The translations under genes and the position numbers were made by a program. A stretch of 64,000 nt of DNA, from NCBI RefSeq assembly GCF_023718305.1, contig NZ_QEYO01000003.1:248001-312000 (forward strand). The letters run 5' to 3'. A model generated the notes under the pieces. That model ran no database searches and was not told the origin of the DNA. It was given only the letters and a program-made list of their open reading frames with translations. Position 1 is the first letter of the stretch; every line of letters starts with the position of its first letter. This DNA is from Gramella sp. AN32 (lineage in GTDB: Bacteria > Bacteroidota > Bacteroidia > Flavobacteriales > Flavobacteriaceae). This document shows positions 19,313 to 29,173 of this stretch, in pieces.

Positions 19313-21505
19313 TTAATTATTTTCAATTTCATAGATAGTTACCTCTGCCGATGCCGATCCTCCTTCTACAAACAGGTCCACGCCATTGGCGTCATCGCTT
19401 TCGGGAAAAAACCTGCCCGTAAAATGGGATTTGCCGTTGATGAATACTTCCAGGACCGAACCATCTACAAATATTCTTAGATCCACAGTTTCACCCTGGG
19501 TAAGGCTAAAGGAACCTCTACGTACATCACGTCTTACAAGATCTGAAGTTGAGGAGCCTGAAGCATCCACAACCCATTCCTGGCTCCCAAAATCATAATA
19601 CACCCTGTACTCTTCCCCACTGGTGCCAGATTCACCTAAAACGAATCCGAACCTACCAGCAGTCCCGGTATTAATGGTGGCAAGCATTTCAAAATGCCTT
19701 CCACTAAAATCAATATTATCGGTAGCGCCGGGTTCGAGATTTATAGTACCAATAGTGGTTTCCGCAGCCCGGTAATTTTCAAGGTTTGGGTGTGGTTCGA
19801 TCAAGATAGTACCTTCGGCATCCAATGTCCATACCTGGGCAAGGCTGAATAAATTCGCATATCCCTGTTGTTGCTGGAATTCCGGTGCGACTTCGTCCGG
19901 GATAATCCCTATGGCCGTGGTTCGTCCCTGGGTATCCAGGCCAACTGCCGGGGATAAAAATCCGTTTACTACTTCAAGGTATTTCGGATCTTCAAATTCC
20001 GGTGTAAAAACTCCGTTTTCAAAAGTACCGGTCCAGTAGAAGGTAACCGCGGGTGTGGCATCCGGAGTTTTCTGTACCAGAAGGATAAACCTTCCGTCAG
20101 GAAATTCATGAAGTACCGGCATTTCCCAGAAATTACCTTCTCCCTGGCTTTGCTGGCCCTGGAACAGGATGCCTTTATAGTCCCATACTTCAAAATCTTC
20201 ACTGGTATAGTACACCACGTTTCCACCTATATCCGATTTTCCACTACCAATAATCATGTGGTATAGGCCATCTTTAAAGAAAACATAGGGATCCCTAAAA
20301 TCCAGATCTACATCGGCTGGGGCCGCGGGAATAACCGGGTTTGCATCGAATTTATTTATAGTTTGGTAGTTATCATCAGAAAAAGCGGTGCCTATTCCAG
20401 CCCTTACACCATCTACCCCGGTATAAACCACCGCTGGCGTCCCGTCTTCCAAAATAATCGCGTCCCCGGACCAGATCCCAAAATTATCCCATCCCGTGGA
20501 AGGCCATAAAACAGCATCCTGCTCTTCCCAATTCACCAAATCTGGACTTGTGAAATGTCCCCAGTTTTGGTTGGCAATTCCCAGGAATACTTCGTTTTTC
20601 TGGTAGAACATGTGATAAGTCCCATCCAGGTTTACCAGACCGTAAGATTCATTTGCCCATCCAAAATCCGGTATGGGGTGATAGATTGGCCTGTTATTGT
20701 CGTTAGAATAATCCAGACCTAAATTATATTCAACCTCCCCGGGAGAACCGTATTGCGCAGCAATGAATTCTGAAACAGCCGGGGTAGAAAATCCTGAATA
20801 CACCTGGATTTCGTCCAGGGCACCCGAATAATAATCAATATCAAAAATACCCATCATCTGCCCCATTGTATTTTTGCCAATACTAAAAGGGGTTGAACCC
20901 GAAGGCCAGGTAATAGAACCGGATGGCACATTTGCCGTGGTAAGTTGTTGCTGGTTCATATATATCGCCACGCTTTGAGAAGCCGGACTAATTCCAACAA
21001 TAATGTGGTTCCATTGATTTCGTGGGATCACTTCGTTAGTTACAGTTTGCGCAAAAGCCCCGTTGATAAAATATTGCACCACGATCTGCCCAAAATTGTT
21101 CAGGCCTATCATCACCCCTGTACTGGAACCTTCTGAAGTCATTGCCAGCATTGCTGCCGTACCAACAGGATACGATCTTGGTGAGGCCCATAGTGAAACG
21201 GTGAATTGACCGTCTGGTAACAGGTTGGTATCTATTTCTCCATTAATTTCATTGCTTAAGCCATCAAAGAAAATAGCGTTCCCTGAAACCCCTCCCATTC
21301 GGCTAACAGATTTGCCGTCTATTTCAAAACTGTTTCCTGTTTCCGATTCTGTAGTCGTGGTACCGGAAGTTTCATCAAATTTGAATTCCAGGATTTTATT
21401 GATCCTGAGATTATCGGTCTCATTGATAAAAACCACATCATCATCATAGCAGGATGTAAACAAACTGGCTACTATGAGTAGTTTTAAAAAAATCATTTTT
21501 TTCAT
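19313..21505 (-). CDS. LamG-GH32 family lipoprotein with altered catalytic motif
   Basis: A lipoprotein of about 730 residues with lipobox ASLFTSC, LamG-like domain (about 45-255), GH32 propeller (about 270-600) and C-terminal beta-sandwich with FVDGSVLEVFINGK. The first GH32 motif reads WANESYG near residue 284 instead of WMNDPNG, so neither the Asp nor the Pro is kept. DFRDPYVFF and WEMPVL remain. It may cleave fructan with an unusual nucleophile or act mainly as a binding protein. The start is ATG 21505 (MKKMIFLKLL); the 12 extra codons in the longer frame overlap the upstream gene. It lies 22 bp from the upstream GH32 and 19 bp from susC. Confidence 0.85.
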   Translation of the reverse strand: MKKMIFLKLLIVASLFTSCYDDDVVFINETDNLRINKILEFKFDETSGTTTTESETGNSFEIDGKSVSRMGGVSGNAIFFDGLSNEINGEIDTNLLPDGQFTVSLWASPRSYPVGTAAMLAMTSEGSSTGVMIGLNNFGQIVVQYFINGAFAQTVTNEVIPRNQWNHIIVGISPASQSVAIYMNQQQLTTANVPSGSITWPSGSTPFSIGKNTMGQMMGIFDIDYYSGALDEIQVYSGFSTPAVSEFIAAQYGSPGEVEYNLGLDYSNDNNRPIYHPIPDFGWANESYGLVNLDGTYHMFYQKNEVFLGIANQNWGHFTSPDLVNWEEQDAVLWPSTGWDNFGIWSGDAIILEDGTPAVVYTGVDGVRAGIGTAFSDDNYQTINKFDANPVIPAAPADVDLDFRDPYVFFKDGLYHMIIGSGKSDIGGNVVYYTSEDFEVWDYKGILFQGQQSQGEGNFWEMPVLHEFPDGRFILLVQKTPDATPAVTFYWTGTFENGVFTPEFEDPKYLEVVNGFLSPAVGLDTQGRTTAIGIIPDEVAPEFQQQQGYANLFSLAQVWTLDAEGTILIEPHPNLENYRAAETTIGTINLEPGATDNIDFSGRHFEMLATINTGTAGRFGFVLGESGTSGEEYRVYYDFGSQEWVVDASGSSTSDLVRRDVRRGSFSLTQGETVDLRIFVDGSVLEVFINGKSHFTGRFFPESDDANGVDLFVEGGSASAEVTIYEIENN

Positions 21506-21527
21506 CGGTTTAGTTTGTATTAATGTT

Positions 21528-23093
21528 CTATTTAGTTTCATCTGCAGTATTTGCGAGTGTAAGGTTCACTTTTTGAGTTTTCAAATCTTTGATCTGTGTA
21601 TTGTTGGTATGCTCAATTTTAAGAGTATTCCAGGGAGATTCCGGATACACTACATTGGTCATCGCATATTCACCATCATTTAAAAATATCTCTACGGAAG
21701 ATTTATCAATAATAATTTTCACCTTCATTTTTTCCATGTCAGCTATTGGAATTTCCTGGGGCTCTTTCTCCGTAAATTTCTCATTGAAGTCAACAATTCC
21801 GGAATTTTTCCTGTTGGTGTAAAAAGTTTCATTCTCATAACCCATTTTAAAACTGTTCCCCGAATCATTCAACAAGACTACTTTGAAGCCGTCTGGATTT
21901 TCAATTTCAAAACTTATAATACTGTTGGAAAGCTCTTCAGATTTAATCTCCAATCCTTTTTCGGTAGTATTCTTTTGCATTTTGATATTTTCAGAAATGG
22001 AAGCCAGTTCTTGAACAGGTGTTGTTTTTAGGTTATACCCATTGTTGTTCTTTACCAATTCTAATTCGCGGGGCAAGGTCATGGCACTCCGCCATGCTTT
22101 AGTTGGAGTGGTTGTGGCGTAATTCCAGTTGCTCATCCATCCAATTACAATTCTTCTATCATCTGGTAGATTATTAAAAGAGACACCTGCATAATTATCT
22201 GTTCCGTAATCCAGCCATTGACTTTCTTTTTGTTCTGTTGTGAATTTCTCTCCGTCAAATTCCCCTACAAAATATCTTGTTCCGGAACCGCCGTTTGGTG
22301 AACTCTCACCACCGTGGCTAATTATCATCACCCATTTTTTCTCATCAGAATTTTCAACAGCAAGTTGAAACAAATCAGGACATTCCCATACCCCTAATTC
22401 TGGCTGGTCATTGAACCTGAAATCACTCAATTTTTCCCAGTTCTTCAAATCAGGAGATTCAAAAATTTCTATATGATCTTTTGCGGCCAGCAGCATTTGC
22501 CATTTTTCAAGATTTTTATTCCAGAAAACTTTAGGATCCCTGAAATCACGTATTCCGGGATTTTCAATCACCGGGTTACCTTCGTATTTTTTCCAGGTTT
22601 CACCCTCATCCAAACTATAGGCAATCCCCTGGGTTTGAAATTTATCACTGCCGGTTTTTTCAATTTCAGGACTATGGTACGTAAAGATGGCAACCATAGC
22701 GTTTTTTCCGAAACCTGCCGTATTCTTTTCATCTATAACTGCGCTTCCGGAAAAAATATAGCCAAGGCTATCCGGGTATAAAGCGATTGGTTTTTCCTTC
22801 CAGTTCAAAAGATCTTCGCTCACCGCATGCCCCCAGTGCATAGGCCCCCAAACCGTACTATCGGGATAATGCTGAAAGAACAGGTGATATTTCCCATTTT
22901 GATAAACCAGTCCGTTGGGATCGTTCATCCACTTTTCTTTCGGCGTGAAATGGAAATTGGGACGGTAGGGATCACTCGCTATAGAATTAGTTACTTGACA
23001 TGCTGTTTCATCCTTTTGTTCTGCTTCCATATTTCCGCAAGCGTAAAGGCACAGCAATAATAAACCAGATAATAGTGTAGATAGGTATTTCAT
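21528..23093 (-). CDS. GH32 exo-acting fructan beta-fructosidase (levanase/inulinase), canonical
   Basis: A lipoprotein of 521 residues with lipobox LCLYAC. It is the only GH32 in the cluster with the full canonical triad: WMNDPNG (nucleophile Asp 58), DFRDPKVFW and WECPDLF (acid/base Glu). The C-terminal beta-sandwich has IIDKSSVEIFLNDGE. The length and layout fit secreted or periplasmic exo-fructanases that release fructose from levan or inulin ends. Its ATG overlaps the stop codon of the MFS gene (TAATG), so translation is coupled to the fructose importer. This supports fructose as the transported sugar. Confidence 0.93.
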   Translation of the reverse strand: MKYLSTLLSGLLLLCLYACGNMEAEQKDETACQVTNSIASDPYRPNFHFTPKEKWMNDPNGLVYQNGKYHLFFQHYPDSTVWGPMHWGHAVSEDLLNWKEKPIALYPDSLGYIFSGSAVIDEKNTAGFGKNAMVAIFTYHSPEIEKTGSDKFQTQGIAYSLDEGETWKKYEGNPVIENPGIRDFRDPKVFWNKNLEKWQMLLAAKDHIEIFESPDLKNWEKLSDFRFNDQPELGVWECPDLFQLAVENSDEKKWVMIISHGGESSPNGGSGTRYFVGEFDGEKFTTEQKESQWLDYGTDNYAGVSFNNLPDDRRIVIGWMSNWNYATTTPTKAWRSAMTLPRELELVKNNNGYNLKTTPVQELASISENIKMQKNTTEKGLEIKSEELSNSIISFEIENPDGFKVVLLNDSGNSFKMGYENETFYTNRKNSGIVDFNEKFTEKEPQEIPIADMEKMKVKIIIDKSSVEIFLNDGEYAMTNVVYPESPWNTLKIEHTNNTQIKDLKTQKVNLTLANTADETK

Positions 23094-24451
23094 TATTTTG
23101 AAGTATTCAGTTCTATAATTTTTGATTTATGAGTATTCTTAGATAAATGCAGGCCAATATCTTCAAGTGATCTCCCCTTTGTTTCCGGCATCATGAAAAT
23201 CACAAAAATGAGTTGTAAAACCATCATAAAGGCAAAAAACGCAAATACATATCCTGGCCCTATCGTTGAAAATAATAGCGGCACCATTGAAGGTATGATT
23301 GCTGCAAGGATCCAATGGGTTGAAGAGCCAAAAGCCTGACCTGAAGCTCTAAGTTTATTCGGGAAAATTTCTGAAATGAATACCCAAATTACGGCTCCCT
23401 GACCAATAGCGTGAGAAGCTATAAATAGGAATAAAAAAATGGGCACCCACATTCCTCCCCAATTTTGAAAAAAAGCCATAGCCACCAGGCTTAATGAAAT
23501 TATATACCCGATAGAACCTACGAACATTAGTTTCTTTCTTCCAACCCTATCGATGAGAAACACTCCAAATAAGGTAAATATCAGGTTCACTACTCCAACG
23601 CCAATACTACTCAGTAAAGCTGTGCTTTCTCCAAGTCCTGCAGATTCAAAGATTCGGGGAGCATAATAAAGAAAAGCGTTGATGCCGGAAAGTTGATTGA
23701 AAAATGCCACCAGAAATGCAAGCATTAAAGGAAAACGATATTTTTTCATAAAGATGTTCTCATTCACCGCTTCAACTTCAGCTTGTACTTTTAACTCTTT
23801 TAATGTTTTTTCCAAATCGGCAGAATCTGGTAAGATTAACTTCAAAACCTTTTTGGCCTCAGTAACTTTACCTTTTGAATACAGCCAGCGTGGGCTTTTG
23901 GGAATAAAGAAAACCAGAATAAGGTAAATAATTGCCGGAGCTGCTTCGGCACCTATCATCCACCTCCAAGGTTGTGACCCAAAATCCCTTAGAAGATAGT
24001 TTGAAAGAAATGCTATTAAAATTCCGAAAACAATATTGAATTGATAAAGGGAAACAAGTTTTCCCCTTTTATCTGGCGGGGAAATTTCAGAAACATATGC
24101 GGGAGCAGCTATTGTAGAAGCTCCAACTCCCAAACCGCCTACAAATCTGAATAATGCGAAAATAGTGGGATCGCTCGCTAAGGATGAACCCAAAGCCGAA
24201 ACAAAATAAAGAATCCCAATACCTATTAAAGTATTTTTTCTTCCATAGCTATTGGTTGGAATCCCTCCTAGAATAGCTCCAACCACAGTACCCCAAAGAG
24301 CCATTGCCATAACAATAGATCCATGAAAAGCATCTGAGGTTTGCCATAATTCCTGAAGCTGTTGGTCTGCCCCTGAAATTACAACGGTATCAAATCCAAA
24401 TAAGAAGCCTGCAAGCGCAGCGACTAAAGACCAAATCCAAATTTTTTTCAT
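23093..24451 (-). CDS. Sugar-porter MFS transporter (fructose importer, probable)
   Basis: An inner-membrane transporter of 452 residues with 12 predicted helices. Sugar-porter motifs: FGFDTVVISGADQ in helix 1, YGRKNT in the 2-3 loop, PKSPRWLYSKG after helix 6, FFNQLSGINAFLYYAP in helix 7, DRVGRKK in the 8-9 loop and MPETKGRSLEDI at the end. The start is ATG 24451; an upstream GTG (24457) would add two residues. It leads the fructan operon, 267 bp after the sensor gene, and its stop codon overlaps the canonical GH32. It is a near-duplicate of the partial transporter at 1-785. Confidence 0.92.
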   Translation of the reverse strand: MKKIWIWSLVAALAGFLFGFDTVVISGADQQLQELWQTSDAFHGSIVMAMALWGTVVGAILGGIPTNSYGRKNTLIGIGILYFVSALGSSLASDPTIFALFRFVGGLGVGASTIAAPAYVSEISPPDKRGKLVSLYQFNIVFGILIAFLSNYLLRDFGSQPWRWMIGAEAAPAIIYLILVFFIPKSPRWLYSKGKVTEAKKVLKLILPDSADLEKTLKELKVQAEVEAVNENIFMKKYRFPLMLAFLVAFFNQLSGINAFLYYAPRIFESAGLGESTALLSSIGVGVVNLIFTLFGVFLIDRVGRKKLMFVGSIGYIISLSLVAMAFFQNWGGMWVPIFLFLFIASHAIGQGAVIWVFISEIFPNKLRASGQAFGSSTHWILAAIIPSMVPLLFSTIGPGYVFAFFAFMMVLQLIFVIFMMPETKGRSLEDIGLHLSKNTHKSKIIELNTSK

Positions 24452-24475
24452 TATCACATTTTTATTAGGATTTGT

Positions 24476-24546
24476 CTAAACTATTCTAAATTTTATGCTA
24501 TCAAATTTGAAAATGTTTCAATTGCGTTCGAATATGTTATGAAAAT
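24476..24546 (-). promoter_or_regulatory. Predicted promoter and sensor-regulator box of the fructan operon
   Basis: Minus-strand element with AACATATTC then TTGAAACAT (24521-24513) and a -7 box TAGTTTAG at 24483-24476. Both are at the same distances from the start codon as the equivalents at 810-880 before the paralogous MFS, while the sequence in between has diverged. This is the likely operator of the AraC-type output domain of the hybrid sensor encoded next door. Binding has not been shown here. Confidence 0.55.
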
Positions 24547-24718
24547 GTGAATTTTTATTTATTTTATTGACTTTCAATACTTTATGTTTTTAATTTTAAT
24601 TTTACTACAACGTTATAGGTTCAAATTTGTAACTCTGAAGTATAAATTTGATACAAAACTGAATCGTGAAGAGATATTTAATCACTGAAAATTGAGAAGA
24701 AATTAATCCAATGTTAAT

Positions 24719-27463
24719 TTAATTAGAATTCCTTAAATCTTTTCTAAAGGATACCGGACTGGAACCATATTTATTTTTAAATGATGTTGAGAAGTAATTT
24801 GGGGTAGAGAACCCATTTTTATAGGCAATTTCACTGATGTTAAAATTAGTTTCTTCGAGCATTATTTTAGCCCGTTCCAGTTTATAGTTGTTGATATACT
24901 CGCTGATATTTAATCCTAATAAGGCTTTTACCTTTCTGTAGAGCTGTACCCGGGAGATATTAAGTTCTTCTGCCAGCTTCTCTACCGAAAAATCGGAATC
25001 ATCCAGATGTGCCTTTATAAGGTTATTCAGGTAAGAAATGAATTCCTGTTCATTATTGCTAAACTTATTGTCTTTCTCAAGTTTGAACAGATTATTGGTA
25101 TAGTAATACCTCAGTTTTTCGCGATTATAAAGAAGTGATTTTATGGACTGTATCAATATCGCATAACTAAAAGGCTTGGTTAGATAAAGATCGGCACCAC
25201 TTTCAATGCCTTTTAAATAAGATTCTTTATCTCCCAGCGCAGTAAGAATGATAGTTGGAATATGGGAAGTTCTTAAATCCTGCTTTATAGTGTCACATAT
25301 CTCAAATCCACCTTTCCCTGGCAGGTTAAGGTCACAGATGATTATATCTGGAATAAGTTCGAAAGCCTGTTCGATTGCGTTGGTACCATCAGACAAATAA
25401 GTCTTATAATGCATTCCTAATTTATTATTCAGGAACCGGGATAATTCCAGATTGTCTTCAACAATCAAAATAGAGTATTGATTATCATCTTTATCTTCGG
25501 GCACCAGAAGTTCCGTATTGCCTAGTTCTGATTCAAACTGAACTTCAAGGTAGGAAGGCTCTTCCACATCATTAGCATCAATTACCTGGTCTGAAGAAAA
25601 ATGCTCATCTGTAGTTGGAAGACTAACAATAAATTCGGTTCCATGATGAGAGTGTACTTCAATCTTACCATTATGTAATTCCACAAATTGTCTGGAAAGA
25701 TTAAGACCTATGCCAGAACTATTTTTATTGTTATTTCGCGCCTTAAAAAAGGGTTTGAATAATTGTTCCATCTCGTCCTTTGGGATTCCTATACCCGAAT
25801 CAGTAAAATGAATATCGACTCTGTCATCCTCATTAAAATATTTAATTTTAATAGCTATTTCGCCATGGTCTGGAGTAAATTTAAAGGCATTGGAGAGCAG
25901 GTTGAAATAAACCTTGTCCATTAAATTACGATCTAACAGAAGCATTAAATCTTCATTATTAGACTCAATATTGAATTTGATACTTCGTTTCTTTGCTTCT
26001 CTCTTAAAGTCCCTGCTGATCTTTTGAGAAAATTCGTAAAGATTGGTTTTTGAAACTTTCAGGTTGAACTTTTCATCTTCAATTCTTCTAAAATCCAGCA
26101 AATTATTAATAAGTCTCAAAAGTCGCTTGGAATTCCTGCTTATCACATCCAGATCTGACAGATATTTCGATTTTGAACCTTTAAGTTCCATATGGATGGA
26201 TTCCAGGGAACTCATTATTAAGGTAAGCGGGGTTTTGAATTCGTGAGAAAGGCCTGTAAAAAAGTTCATTTTCGCATCATTACTTCTTTTTACTTCTTCC
26301 GCGATAGATTCTATTTGATTGCGTTGATGTATGACCTTTTTATTGGTTAGCTGTAATTCCCTATTTTTCCTTCTAATAATTCTAATAGAATAAATGGAAT
26401 AAATAGCAAGACTCAGAATAATGGCAAGCAAAGCCATGGCCACCTTTAGAAGATTATTCTGCACGTAATATTTTTGTTCCTGTATATCAATTGCTTCCAG
26501 TTGTCTTTCCAATTCTTCCTGTTGTTCACTGATTTTCTCATACTGATTTTTCATGATATCAGCATTAAGCTTATCTATAAGCGTAATATTAAGGGAATTA
26601 TTTTTCTGAATTTTCTCACCTTCATGAATTCGTCTTGCAAGTTTTATGGCTTCAGCTCCTCCTGTAGGGTATAAAACTGTAGCCTCCAGTTTGCCTTCCA
26701 GCACCATATTTATTCCTCCATCCGGACCAACCAGGCCATCGACACCTACAAATTTTAATTGGTCTGCTAAGCCTTTATTTTCGGCAACCTGCCAGGCCCA
26801 ACGTGCAAGAATATCATTAAAGGAATAGACGTAATCAAAATCAGTTACATCCAGGGTGTCCAGAACATTTGCAAATTTTTGATCAGAATAATCTTCAATT
26901 GAAACGATCTTATTGATTTTGCTTTCTCTTTCAGCTACCTGATGAAATCCAAGACTTCTTTCTAAAGTTGGGGATGAATTATCCGTCCCTTTTATTTCCA
27001 GAACATTGATACTATTTTTTGTAGATGCGGCGATATAGCTCGCGGCCATGCGTCCTACCGCAATATTATCTGCTCCCACAAAAGCGGTATATTTATCAGA
27101 ATCAATTTTCCGGTCAATTAGAATTACCGGAATACCCTTATTATACGCTTTCTCTATTACCGGAACAATCCTTTTAGTTTCTAATGGAGAGACTATAAGT
27201 ACATCTACTTCCTCATTTATAAATGATTCAATTTGATCTATTTGCTTCTCTATGCTCCTATCTGCTTCGCTAATTTTTAAGTTGATATTGGGGTATAAGG
27301 AAGTTTGAACCATCATAGAATGATTCATGTCTTTTCTCCATTGATCGGTACTGATACATTGGGAAAAGCCAATTTTGATGACTTCATTATCCTTCTTTGG
27401 ATTACACGAAAAGATTATACTAAGAAGACAAATAGAGCCGATATATTTTAATAATCCGGACAT
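24719..27463 (-). CDS. Hybrid two-component sensor/regulator with periplasmic sugar-binding domain (right copy)
   Basis: A protein of 914 residues, co-linear with the protein at 1071-3797. It has a lipobox-like IIFSC, periplasmic-binding-protein domain (about 30-335, with VGVDGLVGPDGG), transmembrane helix (about 340-365), histidine kinase (SHEFKTP, His near 408), HATPase (NAFKFTP, SGIGIP, SSGIGLNLS), receiver (IIICDLNLP, Asp near 709) and AraC HTH. The periplasmic domain probably senses fructose, as in the Bacteroides fructan locus. It is the first regulator upstream of the complete fructan operon and so its most likely activator. Two copies may sense different oligosaccharides or cross-regulate. 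Confidence 0.93.
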   Translation of the reverse strand: MSGLLKYIGSICLLSIIFSCNPKKDNEVIKIGFSQCISTDQWRKDMNHSMMVQTSLYPNINLKISEADRSIEKQIDQIESFINEEVDVLIVSPLETKRIVPVIEKAYNKGIPVILIDRKIDSDKYTAFVGADNIAVGRMAASYIAASTKNSINVLEIKGTDNSSPTLERSLGFHQVAERESKINKIVSIEDYSDQKFANVLDTLDVTDFDYVYSFNDILARWAWQVAENKGLADQLKFVGVDGLVGPDGGINMVLEGKLEATVLYPTGGAEAIKLARRIHEGEKIQKNNSLNITLIDKLNADIMKNQYEKISEQQEELERQLEAIDIQEQKYYVQNNLLKVAMALLAIILSLAIYSIYSIRIIRRKNRELQLTNKKVIHQRNQIESIAEEVKRSNDAKMNFFTGLSHEFKTPLTLIMSSLESIHMELKGSKSKYLSDLDVISRNSKRLLRLINNLLDFRRIEDEKFNLKVSKTNLYEFSQKISRDFKREAKKRSIKFNIESNNEDLMLLLDRNLMDKVYFNLLSNAFKFTPDHGEIAIKIKYFNEDDRVDIHFTDSGIGIPKDEMEQLFKPFFKARNNNKNSSGIGLNLSRQFVELHNGKIEVHSHHGTEFIVSLPTTDEHFSSDQVIDANDVEEPSYLEVQFESELGNTELLVPEDKDDNQYSILIVEDNLELSRFLNNKLGMHYKTYLSDGTNAIEQAFELIPDIIICDLNLPGKGGFEICDTIKQDLRTSHIPTIILTALGDKESYLKGIESGADLYLTKPFSYAILIQSIKSLLYNREKLRYYYTNNLFKLEKDNKFSNNEQEFISYLNNLIKAHLDDSDFSVEKLAEELNISRVQLYRKVKALLGLNISEYINNYKLERAKIMLEETNFNISEIAYKNGFSTPNYFSTSFKNKYGSSPVSFRKDLRNSN

Positions 27464-27743
27464 TTAAGAGTGACTAATAAAATTTTACAATAATAGAAAA
27501 GAAAGAATAAAAATGAGAGCCCTTATTATATTTTAACTCTATTATAATTTTCCCTCTTCTTGATTCAATTGGAGAAATTTACCAATTTAATTTATAAATG
27601 CTTTGAATATCAATCTCTGTTTCGGAAATACCTTGAGAAGATTAGAAATTTATAAATTAAACTAATAAGACATCAATATGAATTGTGATATTTTAGGCTA
27701 GCCTTAATGTTAATGAAGTAAGCTTTTTCTACTACACTGAATA
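27464..27743. other. Intergenic region with no recognised feature
   Basis: 280 bp of AT-rich sequence between the sensor start and the integrase stop. It should contain the sensor's promoter, but I see no box I can defend, no RNA and no repeat. Confidence 0.4.
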
Positions 27744-29027
27744 TTAAAAATCTAGAACTCTATTTAACGCCTTATCTGTATCCTTATTCATAAAATTTGA
27801 CTGATACATTATCGTGGTGGTAACTGAGGAGTGACGATACAATTTTTGTAACATCTGTATTGAAATTTTATCACCAGCAATATTACCGAAACTATGCCGT
27901 GCTATATGCATACTTAATTTTTTCTTTACTCCTGCTTTACTAGCAACTTTCGATAAATACGAATTAAGAACCCGATTTCCTCTTTTGGTTTTATCAAAAA
28001 GACTCTTTTCACTTTCGGGATTTGCAACTTTCAATTCCGGAAAAATATAATCGTTTTCAGCGCGTTTATCCGTAATATAGTCTTTCAAAATTGTATGGAT
28101 TTTATCTGGCAACTGTAATGATACTAGCTTAGAATTTTTACTCATAGTGTAATGAATTCTATTATCGTAAATATCACTCCAACGCATTTTTAAAACATCC
28201 GCAATTCTTATTCCAGCCAAATAGAAGCTAAAAAGCCATACATTTCTAGCATGATGTTCTTCTTTAGAAAGATCTTTAAGGTTTTCAATTTTTTTAACTT
28301 CTTCTCTCGTTAATCCAACCTTTCCAGTCTCAGGAAATCGTATTACAATTTTATCTCTTCCAAAAGGATAAAATTTTCTATCTATAAGACCTTGTCTAAT
28401 TGCCCTATTGAAAATTAATCTAATAAATACAAGGTGATTTGCTATGGTCCTGTCAGAAACTTTGGCTGTACTTCTTAAATACTGCATATATCTCCTTAAA
28501 AATAATTCATCAAGATCCTTATAGGAAAGTTTTCTACATTTTAGAAACTTTTCTATATGACCTAAGTATGCCTTATCCACAGAATACCTCCCATACCTAT
28601 TATTTGCTTTAATCTCTTCTAAATGAATATCTCCTAATTCAAAGAAATTACTATCCTTCTCACAAATAGAAAGTTCTTTTTTAATTTGGCCGGCAGAATA
28701 ATCCTTATTATCAGTCTGTAATTCAAGAAGCCGTTTATTTGTTTCCGCTAATTTCGTGAGGAGTAAATTATTTAATCTGGCAGCATTCTCATGGGAATTT
28801 TTGACCTGACCCTTATTCTTATCCCAATACTTAATGTCAATATAATGGCCTATATACAGATAGGAAGATTTTCTATTTTTGGTAATACGAATTGCAAGAG
28901 GGAAATGTCCCCATCTGTTCGGTTTTTTACGTAGTACTATTGAAGCATTGGAATTCATCAAAGTTATTAAATCTTCCCTAAGATAAGACTTTTTTGGGTA
29001 CAACATAGGTACAACATTTGCTGCCAT
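27744..29027 (-). CDS. Tyrosine recombinase / integrase, intact
   Basis: A site-specific recombinase of 427 residues, normal length for Bacteroidota integrases. It has an N-terminal arm-type domain, a SAM-like core-binding domain (about 125-215) and a catalytic domain. Catalytic residues seen: Arg in YLAGIRIADVLKMRW, HIARHSFGN (His and Arg), LYRHSSVTTTIMY with His and the nucleophilic Tyr. It is next to a tRNA 3'-end sequence about 110 bp from its start, the usual attachment-site position. The decayed fragment at 4554 is a close relative. It probably mediated integration of an island here. Confidence 0.92.
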   Translation of the reverse strand: MAANVVPMLYPKKSYLREDLITLMNSNASIVLRKKPNRWGHFPLAIRITKNRKSSYLYIGHYIDIKYWDKNKGQVKNSHENAARLNNLLLTKLAETNKRLLELQTDNKDYSAGQIKKELSICEKDSNFFELGDIHLEEIKANNRYGRYSVDKAYLGHIEKFLKCRKLSYKDLDELFLRRYMQYLRSTAKVSDRTIANHLVFIRLIFNRAIRQGLIDRKFYPFGRDKIVIRFPETGKVGLTREEVKKIENLKDLSKEEHHARNVWLFSFYLAGIRIADVLKMRWSDIYDNRIHYTMSKNSKLVSLQLPDKIHTILKDYITDKRAENDYIFPELKVANPESEKSLFDKTKRGNRVLNSYLSKVASKAGVKKKLSMHIARHSFGNIAGDKISIQMLQKLYRHSSVTTTIMYQSNFMNKDTDKALNRVLDF

Positions 29028-29146
29028 TTAATGGTTTTAATTGAATGTAAGTTCAATTAAAAATTATATAACTAATTGATTTTAAGGTGTTTTGTGCTCT
29101 ATTGATTTTTCATTTAGGCAACTTAGGATCTAGTGCAGCAATGTGT

Positions 29147-29172
29147 GGAGGTTCGAGTCCTCTCGCCCGCAC
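29147..29172 (+). other. tRNA 3'-end sequence, probable attachment site
   Basis: GGAGG-TTCGAGT-CCTCT forms a T-arm (29147-29163) with a standard T-loop. It is followed by a 7-base acceptor strand CGCCCGC and a discriminator A (29171). No matching 5' acceptor (GCGGGCG), D-arm or anticodon arm is seen upstream, so only the 3' part of a tRNA is present. Integrases commonly use tRNA 3' ends as attachment sites and leave such a copy at the far end of an island. Confidence 0.6.
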
Positions 29173-29173
29173 G

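Noticed and set aside
29100..29172. A complete tRNA gene before the terminator
   Set aside because: Only the T-arm and acceptor 3' strand fold; no 5' acceptor, D-arm or anticodon arm was found.
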